From: a bacterium
Lineage (GTDB): Bacteria; Actinomycetota; Acidimicrobiia; Spongiisociales; Spongiisociaceae
DNA length: 59,552 bases
Direction of reading: 5' to 3'
NCBI GenBank assembly: GCA_028820935.1
Contig: JAPPHZ010000043.1
Coordinates: forward strand, 1 to 59,552
Below the pieces are notes generated by a model, which was not told the DNA's origin, made no database searches, and worked only from the letters and a program-made list of their open reading frames with translations. Position numbers and translations under genes: made by a program. Below are positions 33,832 through 41,851 of the stretch, one piece after another (position 1 is the first letter of the stretch; each line of letters opens with the position of its first letter).

Positions 33832-33861
33832 TTGGCAAGCGAACATATGTTCGGGTATAGT
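33832..33861 (+). promoter_or_regulatory. SOS promoter with LexA box for imuA-imuB-dnaE2
   Basis: A perfect palindrome CGAACATATGTTCG (33840-33853) matches the actinobacterial LexA site (CGAAC-N4-GTTCG). It lies between a -35 TTGGCA (33832-33837) and a -10 TATAGT (33856-33861), separated by 18 bases. LexA bound here would block RNA polymerase directly. The imuA start codon is 58 bases downstream of the -10. Confidence 0.88.
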
Positions 33862-33919
33862 CATACGCCCTTTCCCGGACGGAGACCGCGAAGGAACCAA
33901 CCAACTCGAAAGCGGAGAG

Positions 33920-34564
33920 ATGACCGCAAGCATCTTGAGGGCAGCGCCCGATGGACCGCCGGCGCCTGCGGATGCCACCGGCTTTCCGGTGTATCCAGGA
34001 CGGGTGATCGGTTTGGAAGGCCCCACCGGGTTGGGACTTACCCGGATCGGCCTTTCCATGCTGTCGGCGACCCCGGCATCCTGCCGGGTGGTGGTGGACG
34101 TTCGGGGATGGCTGTGCCCGCTGGCGGCATGGGAGGTCGGCATCGATCCCGACCATCTGGCGGTGGTGCGGTGCGATGACGCCCATCGATGGTCCAGAGT
34201 CCTGGCCGTCTTGCTTGACGGGGTGAAGGTGATCTACGCCGAGGTTCCCCGGGGCGTCAAGGAATCACTGCTGCGGCGGCTCGGCGCCAAGGCCCGGGCC
34301 CGCAACGCCACCGTGATCCTGCGTCCTCTGGCGGGCAGGATCCCCTCCGGAATGGCTTTCCTGCGGCTGCGGGCGGTCCGGGTGGAGTGGGCCGGCGCCC
34401 GGGAGGGACGCGGCAGCCTGGGTGGGCGCACCCTGGTGGTCGAGCTGTCCGGCAAGGGGGCTGCGGGCCGGTATCAGGTAGTGGAGGTGGAGGACGATGG
34501 CGCGCGTCCTGTGCGTGTGGTTTCCCGATTGGTTACTCCGCAGATCGGACGCTCCGCCGGATAG
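33920..34564 (+). CDS. imuA: ImuA-like RecA-related protein
   Basis: A 214-aa protein in the first position of the mutasome cassette. It has a RecA-like core layout (VIGLEGPTGLGLTRIGLSML at 29-48 in the Walker A position, later VVVDVRGW and ATVILRPLAGRIPSGMAFLRLRAVRVEW). The Walker A Lys is missing (GPTGLGLT), as is common in ImuA-type proteins that act as partners, not ATPases. It ends inside imuB (68-base overlap). SOS promoter upstream. Called mainly from position and length, with partial sequence support. Confidence 0.75.
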   Translation: MTASILRAAPDGPPAPADATGFPVYPGRVIGLEGPTGLGLTRIGLSMLSATPASCRVVVDVRGWLCPLAAWEVGIDPDHLAVVRCDDAHRWSRVLAVLLDGVKVIYAEVPRGVKESLLRRLGAKARARNATVILRPLAGRIPSGMAFLRLRAVRVEWAGAREGRGSLGGRTLVVELSGKGAAGRYQVVEVEDDGARPVRVVSRLVTPQIGRSAG

Positions 34565-35963
34565 GGCGGCCTTCGTCGTGGGGAGCCGGGACGGCCATCC
34601 CCTGGTGGCGGCCGCCAATGACCGGGCGACAGAAGCGGGAATCGAGGTGGGCATGACCCGCCGATCGGCCGAGGCGCTCTGCCCTTCGGCCCTGGTCCTG
34701 GCGCGCGACCCCGCCGCCGAAGCCACCCGTTTCGAGCCGATCCTCGACGCCATCGAGGATCTGATACCCAGGGTGGAGGTGGTCGAGCCGGGCTGGGTGT
34801 TCGTCCCTATCGACGGGGCGGTCCGCTATTACGGCGGCGAGCGCGCCCTGGTGCGCCGGATAGCCGCAACGTTGGAGCCCCTGGCGCCCGGAGGGCGTTT
34901 CGGAGTGGCTAACGGTCCGTTCGCCGCCTACTGGGCGGCCCGATCGGGCCACCCGACGCTGATCGTGAAGGACGAGAAGGCGTTCCTGTCCGGCCTGGAC
35001 ATCTCCGCTCTGGAGGTCGACGAGTTGGTCGCCACGTTCCGCTGGCTGGGGGTGACCACCCTGGGTGAACTGGCGGCCCTGCCCCGCCATGCGGTGGCCT
35101 CCCGATTCGGCACCCGAGGCTTGGAGGCCCATCGTCTGGCCGGCGGCGAGGATCGGACGGTCCTACCGCGCCGTATTCCTGACGATCTGACCGTGGAGGT
35201 CGTCTTCGAAGAACCTCTGATGCTGGTCGAGCAGGTGGGTTTCATGGCCCGCCGCCTGGCCGGGAACCTCCTGGGCCTGCTGGATCGGCACCGGGTCGCC
35301 CTCCACCAAGTGGAAGTGGAAGCCGAGGCTGCCGACGGGGTAACACGGTCACGGGTGTGGCGCAGTGCCGAACCGTTCGATACCCGAGCGCTGGCCGAAC
35401 GGGTGTGGTGGCAACTCCGGGCCTGGATCGAGACGGGAGGGATCACGGACGGGCTGACCCGTCTGAAACTGTCACCCACCGGCCTGTCCGACGAGGGCTA
35501 CCAGCCGGACCTGTTCGAGCAAAGGGAGGTCCGGATCGAAACCGAACGAGCGCTGGAGCGGACCCGGACCATCCTGGGTCCCGACTCGGTTCTCCGGGCC
35601 CGCCCCCAGGGTGGAAGGGACCCGGCGGAGCGGGTGCAGTGGGCCCGATGGGGCGATGATTTCGCCGAGCCGGCCCGCTCTCTCGCCTCACCATGGCCAG
35701 GAAAGGTCCCGGCGCCCTCCCCCAGCCTGGTCCCACCCCGTCCCCGGCGTCTGGAGGTGGAATGGGACGCCGAGGTCCCCACCCGGGTGCGCCTCTCCAC
35801 CCGATGGGAGCCGGTGCTGGCATGGGCGGGTCCGTGGCGGAGACAGGGCAAGTGGTGGGCCGAGGAGGAACCGAGCGCCCTGTACCAGATCGTCACCTCG
35901 GCCGGCGCGATGCTATGCAGGGCGACCGGCGGCCGGACTTTCGTGGTGGGCGTCTATGACTGA
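34497..35963 (+). CDS. imuB: ImuB, catalytically inactive Y-family polymerase homolog
   Basis: ImuB is the hub that joins DnaE2 to the replication clamp during mutagenic lesion bypass. The 488-aa protein starts ARVLCVWFPDWLL and has the Y-family layout (VEPGWVFVPIDGAVRYYGG, LGVTTLGELAALPRHAVASRFG) but lacks the catalytic acidic cluster, as expected. A QPDLF peptide near residue 338 fits a beta-clamp-binding motif. GGAGGTGGAGGAC precedes the ATG. It overlaps imuA by 68 bases and dnaE2 by 8. Confidence 0.88.
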   Translation: MARVLCVWFPDWLLRRSDAPPDRAAFVVGSRDGHPLVAAANDRATEAGIEVGMTRRSAEALCPSALVLARDPAAEATRFEPILDAIEDLIPRVEVVEPGWVFVPIDGAVRYYGGERALVRRIAATLEPLAPGGRFGVANGPFAAYWAARSGHPTLIVKDEKAFLSGLDISALEVDELVATFRWLGVTTLGELAALPRHAVASRFGTRGLEAHRLAGGEDRTVLPRRIPDDLTVEVVFEEPLMLVEQVGFMARRLAGNLLGLLDRHRVALHQVEVEAEAADGVTRSRVWRSAEPFDTRALAERVWWQLRAWIETGGITDGLTRLKLSPTGLSDEGYQPDLFEQREVRIETERALERTRTILGPDSVLRARPQGGRDPAERVQWARWGDDFAEPARSLASPWPGKVPAPSPSLVPPRPRRLEVEWDAEVPTRVRLSTRWEPVLAWAGPWRRQGKWWAEEEPSALYQIVTSAGAMLCRATGGRTFVVGVYD

Positions 35964-38900
35964 GCACCGCTACGCCGAGCTGCATGCCCATTCCAACTTC
36001 TCGTTCCTGGACGGCGCCTCACACCCCGAGGCCTTGGTGGAGCGAGCCGCCGAGCTCGGCTACGAGGCGCTGGCCGTCACCGATCACGACGGTTTCTACG
36101 GATTGGTGCGGTTCTGGCAGGCGGCCCGGCAGGCCGGCTTGCCGGCCGTGTACGGGGTGGAGCTCTCGCTATGCCCCCCAAACCACGAGCCCGGCGACGA
36201 TGAGGGCCCGATCTCGCCCTTCGACAGAGCCGGCCGCCATGATGCCCTCCGCTGGGAGGCCGGGAAACAGGAGCGGAGGAGGGCCGGGCGAAAGTACCGC
36301 ACCCGGACGGGCACCTGGTTCGAGCCCGAGCACCTGGTGGTGCTGGCCTCGTCCCCCGAGGGGTACGCCCGGCTTGCCCACCTGGTCTCCAGAGCGCAGT
36401 TGCGGGGCGCCAAGGGCCGCCCTCTGTACCGGTGGCAGGACCTGGCCGAGGCGGCCGGTCGAGGAGACCTGGTGGCGCTGAGCGGATGCCGGCAGGGGGC
36501 GGTCCCCCGCGCGGCACGGCAAGGGGATCGGGAAGCGGCTCTGAGGGAAGCCTCCCGCCTGCGGGAAGCCTTCGGGCGGCGTTTCCACATCGAGATCTGG
36601 GATCACCGGATGCCGCAGGACGACCGGCGCAACGACCTGCTGTGGGAGGTGGCCGCCAGGTTGAACCTGCCGGTGGTGGCCACCAACAACGTCCACTACG
36701 CCGACCGCCGGGACGCCGACCTGTCCGACGTCCTTGCCGCGATCGGAGGGCGGCGGCCGCTCACCGAGCACAACGGCTTCCGACCTGACACCGATGAGCG
36801 CCACCTGAAGACTCCGGCGGAGATGGCCGCCCGCTTCCGGACCTATCCGGGAGCGGTGGAACGGGCCGCCCGCCTGGGGCGGGAACTTGCCTTCGACCTG
36901 CAGCTGGTGGTCCCCCGGCTACCCGACTTCCCGCTTCCGGACGGCTTCGCCACCGAGATGGACTACCTGCGCCATCTCACTTTTCGAGGGGCTCGCCAGG
37001 CCTACCCCGTCTCCGGACGGACCGGGGGGATCGACCGCAAAGCGATCGACCGGCTGGAGCACGAGTTGGACGTCATCGAGCGGTTGGGCTTCCCGGGCTA
37101 CTTCCTGGTGGTGTGGGACATCGTCAACTTCGCCCGGTCCCAGGACATCATGTGTCAGATCCGTGGTTCCGGGGCCGATTCGGCGGTGTGTCGATGCTTG
37201 GGCCTCACCCGGGTCGACCCCCTCCGGCTGGGGCTGCCGTTCGAACGGTTCCTGTCCGATGAACGGGGCCGGCCTCCCGACATCGACCTGGATCTCGAAT
37301 CGGAACGCCGGGAGGAGGTGATCCAGTACTGCTACCGCCGGTACGGGCGGGAGCGGGCGGCCATGGTCGCCAACGTGATCACCTACCGGGCCCGGTCGGT
37401 GCTGCGGGACGTGGCCAAGACCTTCGGTTTCACCCCGGCCCAGACCGACGGCCTGACCAGGTACGTGGACACCCACTCACCGGCCGAGCTGCCCCTAGAA
37501 GAGCCCCTGCCGGCCGGGCTGACCGCCGACCTGGTCTACGACATCTGCCGGCGCCTCGACGGGTTCCCCAGGCATATGGGTATCCATTCGGGGGGCATGG
37601 TGATCGCCGACCGGCCCCTCTGGAAGGCGGTCCCGATCGAGTGGGGGCGCATGGAGGACCGAACCGTCCTGCAGTGGGACAAGGACGACTGCGCCGCCAT
37701 GGGGATCGTCAAGTTCGACCTGCTGGGACTGGGCATGCTGAGCGCCCTGCATATGGCGGTGGACACCGTGGAGGAAGCCCATGGGCGGCGGATCGACCTG
37801 GCCGACCTTCCCCAGGAGCCGGCCATCTACCAGATGCTCACCAATGCCGACACCGTGGGGCTCTTCCAGGTGGAGTCACGGGCGCAGATGGCGACCCTGC
37901 CCAGGCTGAAACCCGCCACCTTCTACGACCTTGCTGTAGAGGTGGCATTGATCCGTCCCGGCCCCATCCAGGGCGCTTCCGTCCATCCCTACCTGCGGCG
38001 GCGGAACGGGGAGGAGCCGGTGCGGTATCCCCATCCGCTGGCCGAGCCGATCCTGGAGCGCACCCTGGGAGTGCCGGTGTTCCAGGAGCAGCTGATGGAA
38101 CTGGCCCGGGTGTGCGCCGGTTTCGACGGAGGGCAGTCGGATCGACTCCGGGCCGCCATGACCCACAAGCGGTCGGACGAGGAGATGGAGAAGCTGCGAG
38201 AGGAGGTCTTCGAGGGGATGCGGACCAAGGGCGTGACCGGCGCCGCCGCCGAGGAGATCTGGGAGAAGCTGCAGGGGTTCGCCTCGTTCGGCTTCCCGGA
38301 AAGTCACTCGGTGTCGTTCGCCTACATCGTCTACATGTCGGCCTGGTTGCGCTACCACTATCCCGCCGAGTTCCTGGTCGGGTTGCTCAACGCCCAGCCG
38401 ATGGGTTTCTACTCCCCCAACAGCCTGGTGCAGGACGCTATCCGTCACGGGGTGGTCGTCCTCGGCCCGGATGTGAACCTCTCGCTGGAGGAGAGCACCA
38501 TCGAGCCATATGCGTGTGACGAGGACGATGTGGCGGAGCACTACGGCATGGCCTGGCGCCGGGGAAGAGGCCCGGTGGACGACCCGATCCGGGCATCGGT
38601 GGCGGCCCGGCTGGGCCTGTCCAGCGTGCGCAATCTGGGGGAGGTCGAAGCTCGGCGGATCCTGGCGGCCCGCCAGGTCGGCGGAGGGTTCACCGACCTG
38701 CCCGACTTCGCCCACCGGACCGGTTTGCCGGCGGATGCCATGGAGGGACTGGCCGTCGCCGGGGCCTTCGGATCGTTCGGGGTTGCCCCCCGTCAGGGTC
38801 TGTGGATGGCTGGCGCCCTGGCCGGTACCGGACCCGGACGGTTGCCGCTGGTACCAGATCCGGACCCGCCCCCGCTGGCGCCGATGAGCGACCGGGAGGC

Positions 38901-39294
38901 TCACCAGGCCTCGCTGTGGGCGACCGGGGTGTCGGTCCGCCATCCCATGCACTTCGCCCGCCCGGCCCTGGGCCGAGCCGGATGCGTTCCGATAGCCGAA
39001 GTGCTGGCCATACGGCGGAACCGGACCCGGATCAAGGTGGGAGGGGTGGTCACCCACCGCCAGCGTCCGTCCACCTCCAGAGGCGTCATCTTCTTCAATC
39101 TGGAGGACGAGACCGGCTTGATGAACGTGGTGGTGCTACCCGAAATCTGGAGCCGGCGCCACAAGACCGCCCGCCGCCATCCCGGCCTGATCATCGAAGG
39201 GCGCCTCGAATACCGGGACGGGGTGACCAACCTGGTGGCCCGTGACTTCGTCCCCATAGCAACCGACCCTCTCCGCAGCCGCAACTTCCGGTAA
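35956..39294 (+). CDS. dnaE2: error-prone DNA polymerase DnaE2
   Basis: C-family polymerase of 1112 aa for damage-induced mutagenesis. An N-terminal PHP domain starts at YAELHAHSNFSFLDGASHP. The palm has CQIRGSGADSAVCRCLGLTRVDP and the catalytic PPDIDLD near residue 440; GHRVLRD-like RARSVLRDVAKTFG, FPRHMGIHSGGMVI and GFPESHSVSFAYIVY follow. The C-terminal OB fold is VGGVVTHRQRP. ATG 35956 overlaps the imuB stop; the 115 extra upstream codons of the open frame are a shadow of imuB. Completes imuA-imuB-dnaE2 under LexA control. Confidence 0.94.
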   Translation: MTEHRYAELHAHSNFSFLDGASHPEALVERAAELGYEALAVTDHDGFYGLVRFWQAARQAGLPAVYGVELSLCPPNHEPGDDEGPISPFDRAGRHDALRWEAGKQERRRAGRKYRTRTGTWFEPEHLVVLASSPEGYARLAHLVSRAQLRGAKGRPLYRWQDLAEAAGRGDLVALSGCRQGAVPRAARQGDREAALREASRLREAFGRRFHIEIWDHRMPQDDRRNDLLWEVAARLNLPVVATNNVHYADRRDADLSDVLAAIGGRRPLTEHNGFRPDTDERHLKTPAEMAARFRTYPGAVERAARLGRELAFDLQLVVPRLPDFPLPDGFATEMDYLRHLTFRGARQAYPVSGRTGGIDRKAIDRLEHELDVIERLGFPGYFLVVWDIVNFARSQDIMCQIRGSGADSAVCRCLGLTRVDPLRLGLPFERFLSDERGRPPDIDLDLESERREEVIQYCYRRYGRERAAMVANVITYRARSVLRDVAKTFGFTPAQTDGLTRYVDTHSPAELPLEEPLPAGLTADLVYDICRRLDGFPRHMGIHSGGMVIADRPLWKAVPIEWGRMEDRTVLQWDKDDCAAMGIVKFDLLGLGMLSALHMAVDTVEEAHGRRIDLADLPQEPAIYQMLTNADTVGLFQVESRAQMATLPRLKPATFYDLAVEVALIRPGPIQGASVHPYLRRRNGEEPVRYPHPLAEPILERTLGVPVFQEQLMELARVCAGFDGGQSDRLRAAMTHKRSDEEMEKLREEVFEGMRTKGVTGAAAEEIWEKLQGFASFGFPESHSVSFAYIVYMSAWLRYHYPAEFLVGLLNAQPMGFYSPNSLVQDAIRHGVVVLGPDVNLSLEESTIEPYACDEDDVAEHYGMAWRRGRGPVDDPIRASVAARLGLSSVRNLGEVEARRILAARQVGGGFTDLPDFAHRTGLPADAMEGLAVAGAFGSFGVAPRQGLWMAGALAGTGPGRLPLVPDPDPPPLAPMSDREAHQASLWATGVSVRHPMHFARPALGRAGCVPIAEVLAIRRNRTRIKVGGVVTHRQRPSTSRGVIFFNLEDETGLMNVVVLPEIWSRRHKTARRHPGLIIEGRLEYRDGVTNLVARDFVPIATDPLRSRNFR

Positions 39295-39385
39295 GGCGCC
39301 CCACGGGAAGACGGAGCCAATAGGACCCCTATGAAGAACTATCCTCGTCCGTTCAGCGATTACCGTAGAGCCCGCAATACACCAC

Positions 39386-39403
39386 GTGTGTAGGGAATCA
39401 CAC
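39386..39403. promoter_or_regulatory. inverted repeat upstream of the methylamine genes (possible operator)
   Basis: GTGTG-TAGGGAAT-CACAC is a perfect 5-bp inverted repeat 30 bases before the 39433 start codon and could be extended imperfectly (CACGTGTGT...ACACATACACG). The spacing suits a dimeric regulator site. No regulator gene is adjacent. Confidence 0.35.
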
Positions 39404-39432
39404 ATACACGCCGGATTCGCCGGAGGGCGAGC

Positions 39433-41850
39433 ATGCGAGATGAGGTCCGAGTAGCGATCGTCGGCGGCGGCGCCATGGGCGTCGGCCTGCTCTACTTCCT
39501 CGCCCACGAAGGCTGGACCGACACGATCCTGATCGAGAAGGACGAGCTCACCTCCGGGTCCACCTGGCACGCGGCCGGACTGATCCCCCACTTCATCGGC
39601 GACCTCAACGTGGCCAAGGTCCACCGGGACACCGCCGATCTATACAAGGTGATCGAGCAGGAGACCGGCATGCACTCGGGCTGGCACGGGTGTGGAGCGG
39701 TACGCCTGGCCCGGTACGACAACGAGGTCGACTGGTTCTACTACGTGAAGGGCATCCTGGACTACATCGGCGTGGAATGCCACCTCCTCGGGCCGTCGGA
39801 GATCACGGAGGTGGCGCCCCTTCTCGATGTCGAGCCGGACATCAAGCTGGGCATATGGACCCCAGGGGACGGCTGGACCGATCCCTCCGCCGCCACCAAC
39901 ACCATGGCGATCGGCGCCCGCCGGCTGGGCGCCGAGATCAGCCGCAAGAACCGCGTGACCGACATGAACCTGCTACCCGACGGGAGGTGGGAGGTCATCA
40001 CCGAGAAGGGCCGGATCGTGGCCGAGCACGTGGTCAACGCGGCCGGCTCCTACACCCCGCAACTCGGCGCGATGGTGGGTCTCGACGTGCCCATCGAGTC
40101 GGTGATCCACCAGTACCTGGTCACCGAGCGGATCGAAGAGGTGGCCGCCCTGGAAACCGAGCACCCGGTGGTGCGCGACCCGCGGGCTTCCTGCTACTAC
40201 CGCCAGGAACACGACGGCCTCATCATCGGGCCCTACGAGCGGGCCGACGCGAAGGAGTACGGGGTCGGGGGGATCGACTGGGACCTGACCTTCCATCTCA
40301 CCCCGGTGGAGCTGGACCGGTTGCTTCCGTGGCTGGATTTCGCCGCCCAGCGACTCCCCTGCTTCGCAGGCGCGGGGATCAAGCAGGTGGTGTCGGGACC
40401 GATCACGCACACTCCCGATGCCGGCTACCTGATGGGACCGGCGCCGGGGCTGCCCAACTACTGGTACTGCGCCGGCGCCTCGATCGGCATCACCCAAGGT
40501 CCCGGGGCCGGCAAGTACCTGGCCCAGTGGATGGTCCACGGCCAGACCGAGATCAACGTGGCCAACATGGATCCCCGCCGGTTCGGTCCGTACGCCCCCG
40601 GCCGCTACACCCACGAGCGGTCGATCGACGAGTTCCACGAGATGTACCAGGTGCGGATGCCCAACGAGTACCGGGACGCCGGACGCCCGATGAAGAAGAC
40701 GCCCCTCTACGACATCCTGGATGCCAAGGGCGCCCGGTGGCAGGAGGTGTGGGGCTGGGAACGGGCCATGTACTTCTCCCCCGACCCGGAGGCCTACTCC
40801 TTCCGCCGCTCCTCCGCCCATGACGAGGTGGGCGCCGAGGTGAGGGCCATCCGGGAAGGGGTCGGGATCGCCGACCTCACCGCCTTCGCCAAGTTCGAGG
40901 TGACCGGACCCGACGCCGCCGCCCTGCTGGACCGCCTGTCCGCCAACCGGTTGCCGGCCCGGGACGGCGGGATCAGGCTGGTCCACATGCTCACCACCCT
41001 GGGAGGCATCGAGTCGGAGATGACGATCACCCGGCTGGGACCGGAGCGCTTCTACCTCAACTCGGCGATCACGGCCCAATGGCACGACTTCGACTGGCTG
41101 ACCTCCCACATCCGGGACGGTGAGAGGGTGGCAGTGACGGATGTCACCGACCGGACCGGCATCCTGGCCGTCACCGGACCCCGTTCCCGGGAGGTCCTGG
41201 CCGGCCTGACCGGCGCCGATCTCTCCAATCCGAGCTTCCGCTGGCTCACGGGGCAGGAGATCGAGGTGGCCGGCGCCCCCTGCATCGCCCTGCGGGTCTC
41301 CTACGTGGGGGAGCTGGGCTGGGAGCTGCATATGCCCCTGGAACACATGGTGGAGGCGTACGAGGTCATCCATAAGGCAGGCGCCCCGCACGGGATCGTC
41401 GACTTCGGCAGCCGGGCGATGAACGTGATGCGGATCGAGAAGGCCTACAAGGCGCACGGCTCGGAGCTCACCACCGAGATCACCCCGGTCGAGGCCCGGC
41501 TCGGTCGCTTCGTCGACTACAGCAAGGATTTCCAGGGCAAGGACGCCACCGTTGCCCGGCGTGAACAGGCCGAGCCGCTCAGCATGGTCCTCGTATACGC
41601 CGAGCTGGACGACGGCGACGCCGACTGCCTGGGCAACGAGCCGACCTACGACGGCGACCGCATCATGGGGATCACCACCAGCGGGGCCTGGGCCCATTCG
41701 GTCGGCCGCAGCATCCTGTTCGCCTACGTGGCGCCCGGGTGCGAAGCCCCAGGATCGACCTTCGAGGTGGGGGTCATGAACCGCCGCCGGACCGCCACGG
41801 TGCTGGCCGAAGCGGTCTGGGATCCCCGCAGCGAGCGGTTGCGAGCCTGA
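39433..41850 (+). CDS. dimethylglycine/sarcosine dehydrogenase-like FAD oxidoreductase with GcvT domain
   Basis: The 805-aa flavoprotein has a dinucleotide fold VAIVGGGAMGVG (7-18), the flavin-attachment-type motif SGSTWHAAGL (His46), then a DAO domain to about 400 and a C-terminal aminomethyltransferase (GcvT) half (FRRSSAHDEV..., VTDRTGILAVTGPRSREVL). This is the layout of dimethylglycine and sarcosine dehydrogenases, which oxidise an N-methyl group and pass the C1 unit to tetrahydrofolate. GGAGGGCGAGC precedes the ATG. An MttB-family gene starts 2 bases after the stop. The position next to carnitine genes suggests dimethylglycine as substrate; unproven. Confidence 0.85.
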   Translation: MRDEVRVAIVGGGAMGVGLLYFLAHEGWTDTILIEKDELTSGSTWHAAGLIPHFIGDLNVAKVHRDTADLYKVIEQETGMHSGWHGCGAVRLARYDNEVDWFYYVKGILDYIGVECHLLGPSEITEVAPLLDVEPDIKLGIWTPGDGWTDPSAATNTMAIGARRLGAEISRKNRVTDMNLLPDGRWEVITEKGRIVAEHVVNAAGSYTPQLGAMVGLDVPIESVIHQYLVTERIEEVAALETEHPVVRDPRASCYYRQEHDGLIIGPYERADAKEYGVGGIDWDLTFHLTPVELDRLLPWLDFAAQRLPCFAGAGIKQVVSGPITHTPDAGYLMGPAPGLPNYWYCAGASIGITQGPGAGKYLAQWMVHGQTEINVANMDPRRFGPYAPGRYTHERSIDEFHEMYQVRMPNEYRDAGRPMKKTPLYDILDAKGARWQEVWGWERAMYFSPDPEAYSFRRSSAHDEVGAEVRAIREGVGIADLTAFAKFEVTGPDAAALLDRLSANRLPARDGGIRLVHMLTTLGGIESEMTITRLGPERFYLNSAITAQWHDFDWLTSHIRDGERVAVTDVTDRTGILAVTGPRSREVLAGLTGADLSNPSFRWLTGQEIEVAGAPCIALRVSYVGELGWELHMPLEHMVEAYEVIHKAGAPHGIVDFGSRAMNVMRIEKAYKAHGSELTTEITPVEARLGRFVDYSKDFQGKDATVARREQAEPLSMVLVYAELDDGDADCLGNEPTYDGDRIMGITTSGAWAHSVGRSILFAYVAPGCEAPGSTFEVGVMNRRRTATVLAEAVWDPRSERLRA

Positions 41851-41851
41851 A

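Noticed and set aside
35611-35955. 115-codon N-terminal extension of the DnaE2 open frame
   Set aside because: It lies wholly inside imuB in another frame; the conserved PHP start is at ATG 35956, which overlaps the imuB stop by 8 bases.
39433-41850. DMSP demethylase (DmdA), suggested by the GcvT half
   Set aside because: The N-terminal FAD oxidoreductase domain with the HAAG motif identifies a dimethylglycine/sarcosine dehydrogenase-type enzyme; DmdA has only the GcvT fold.
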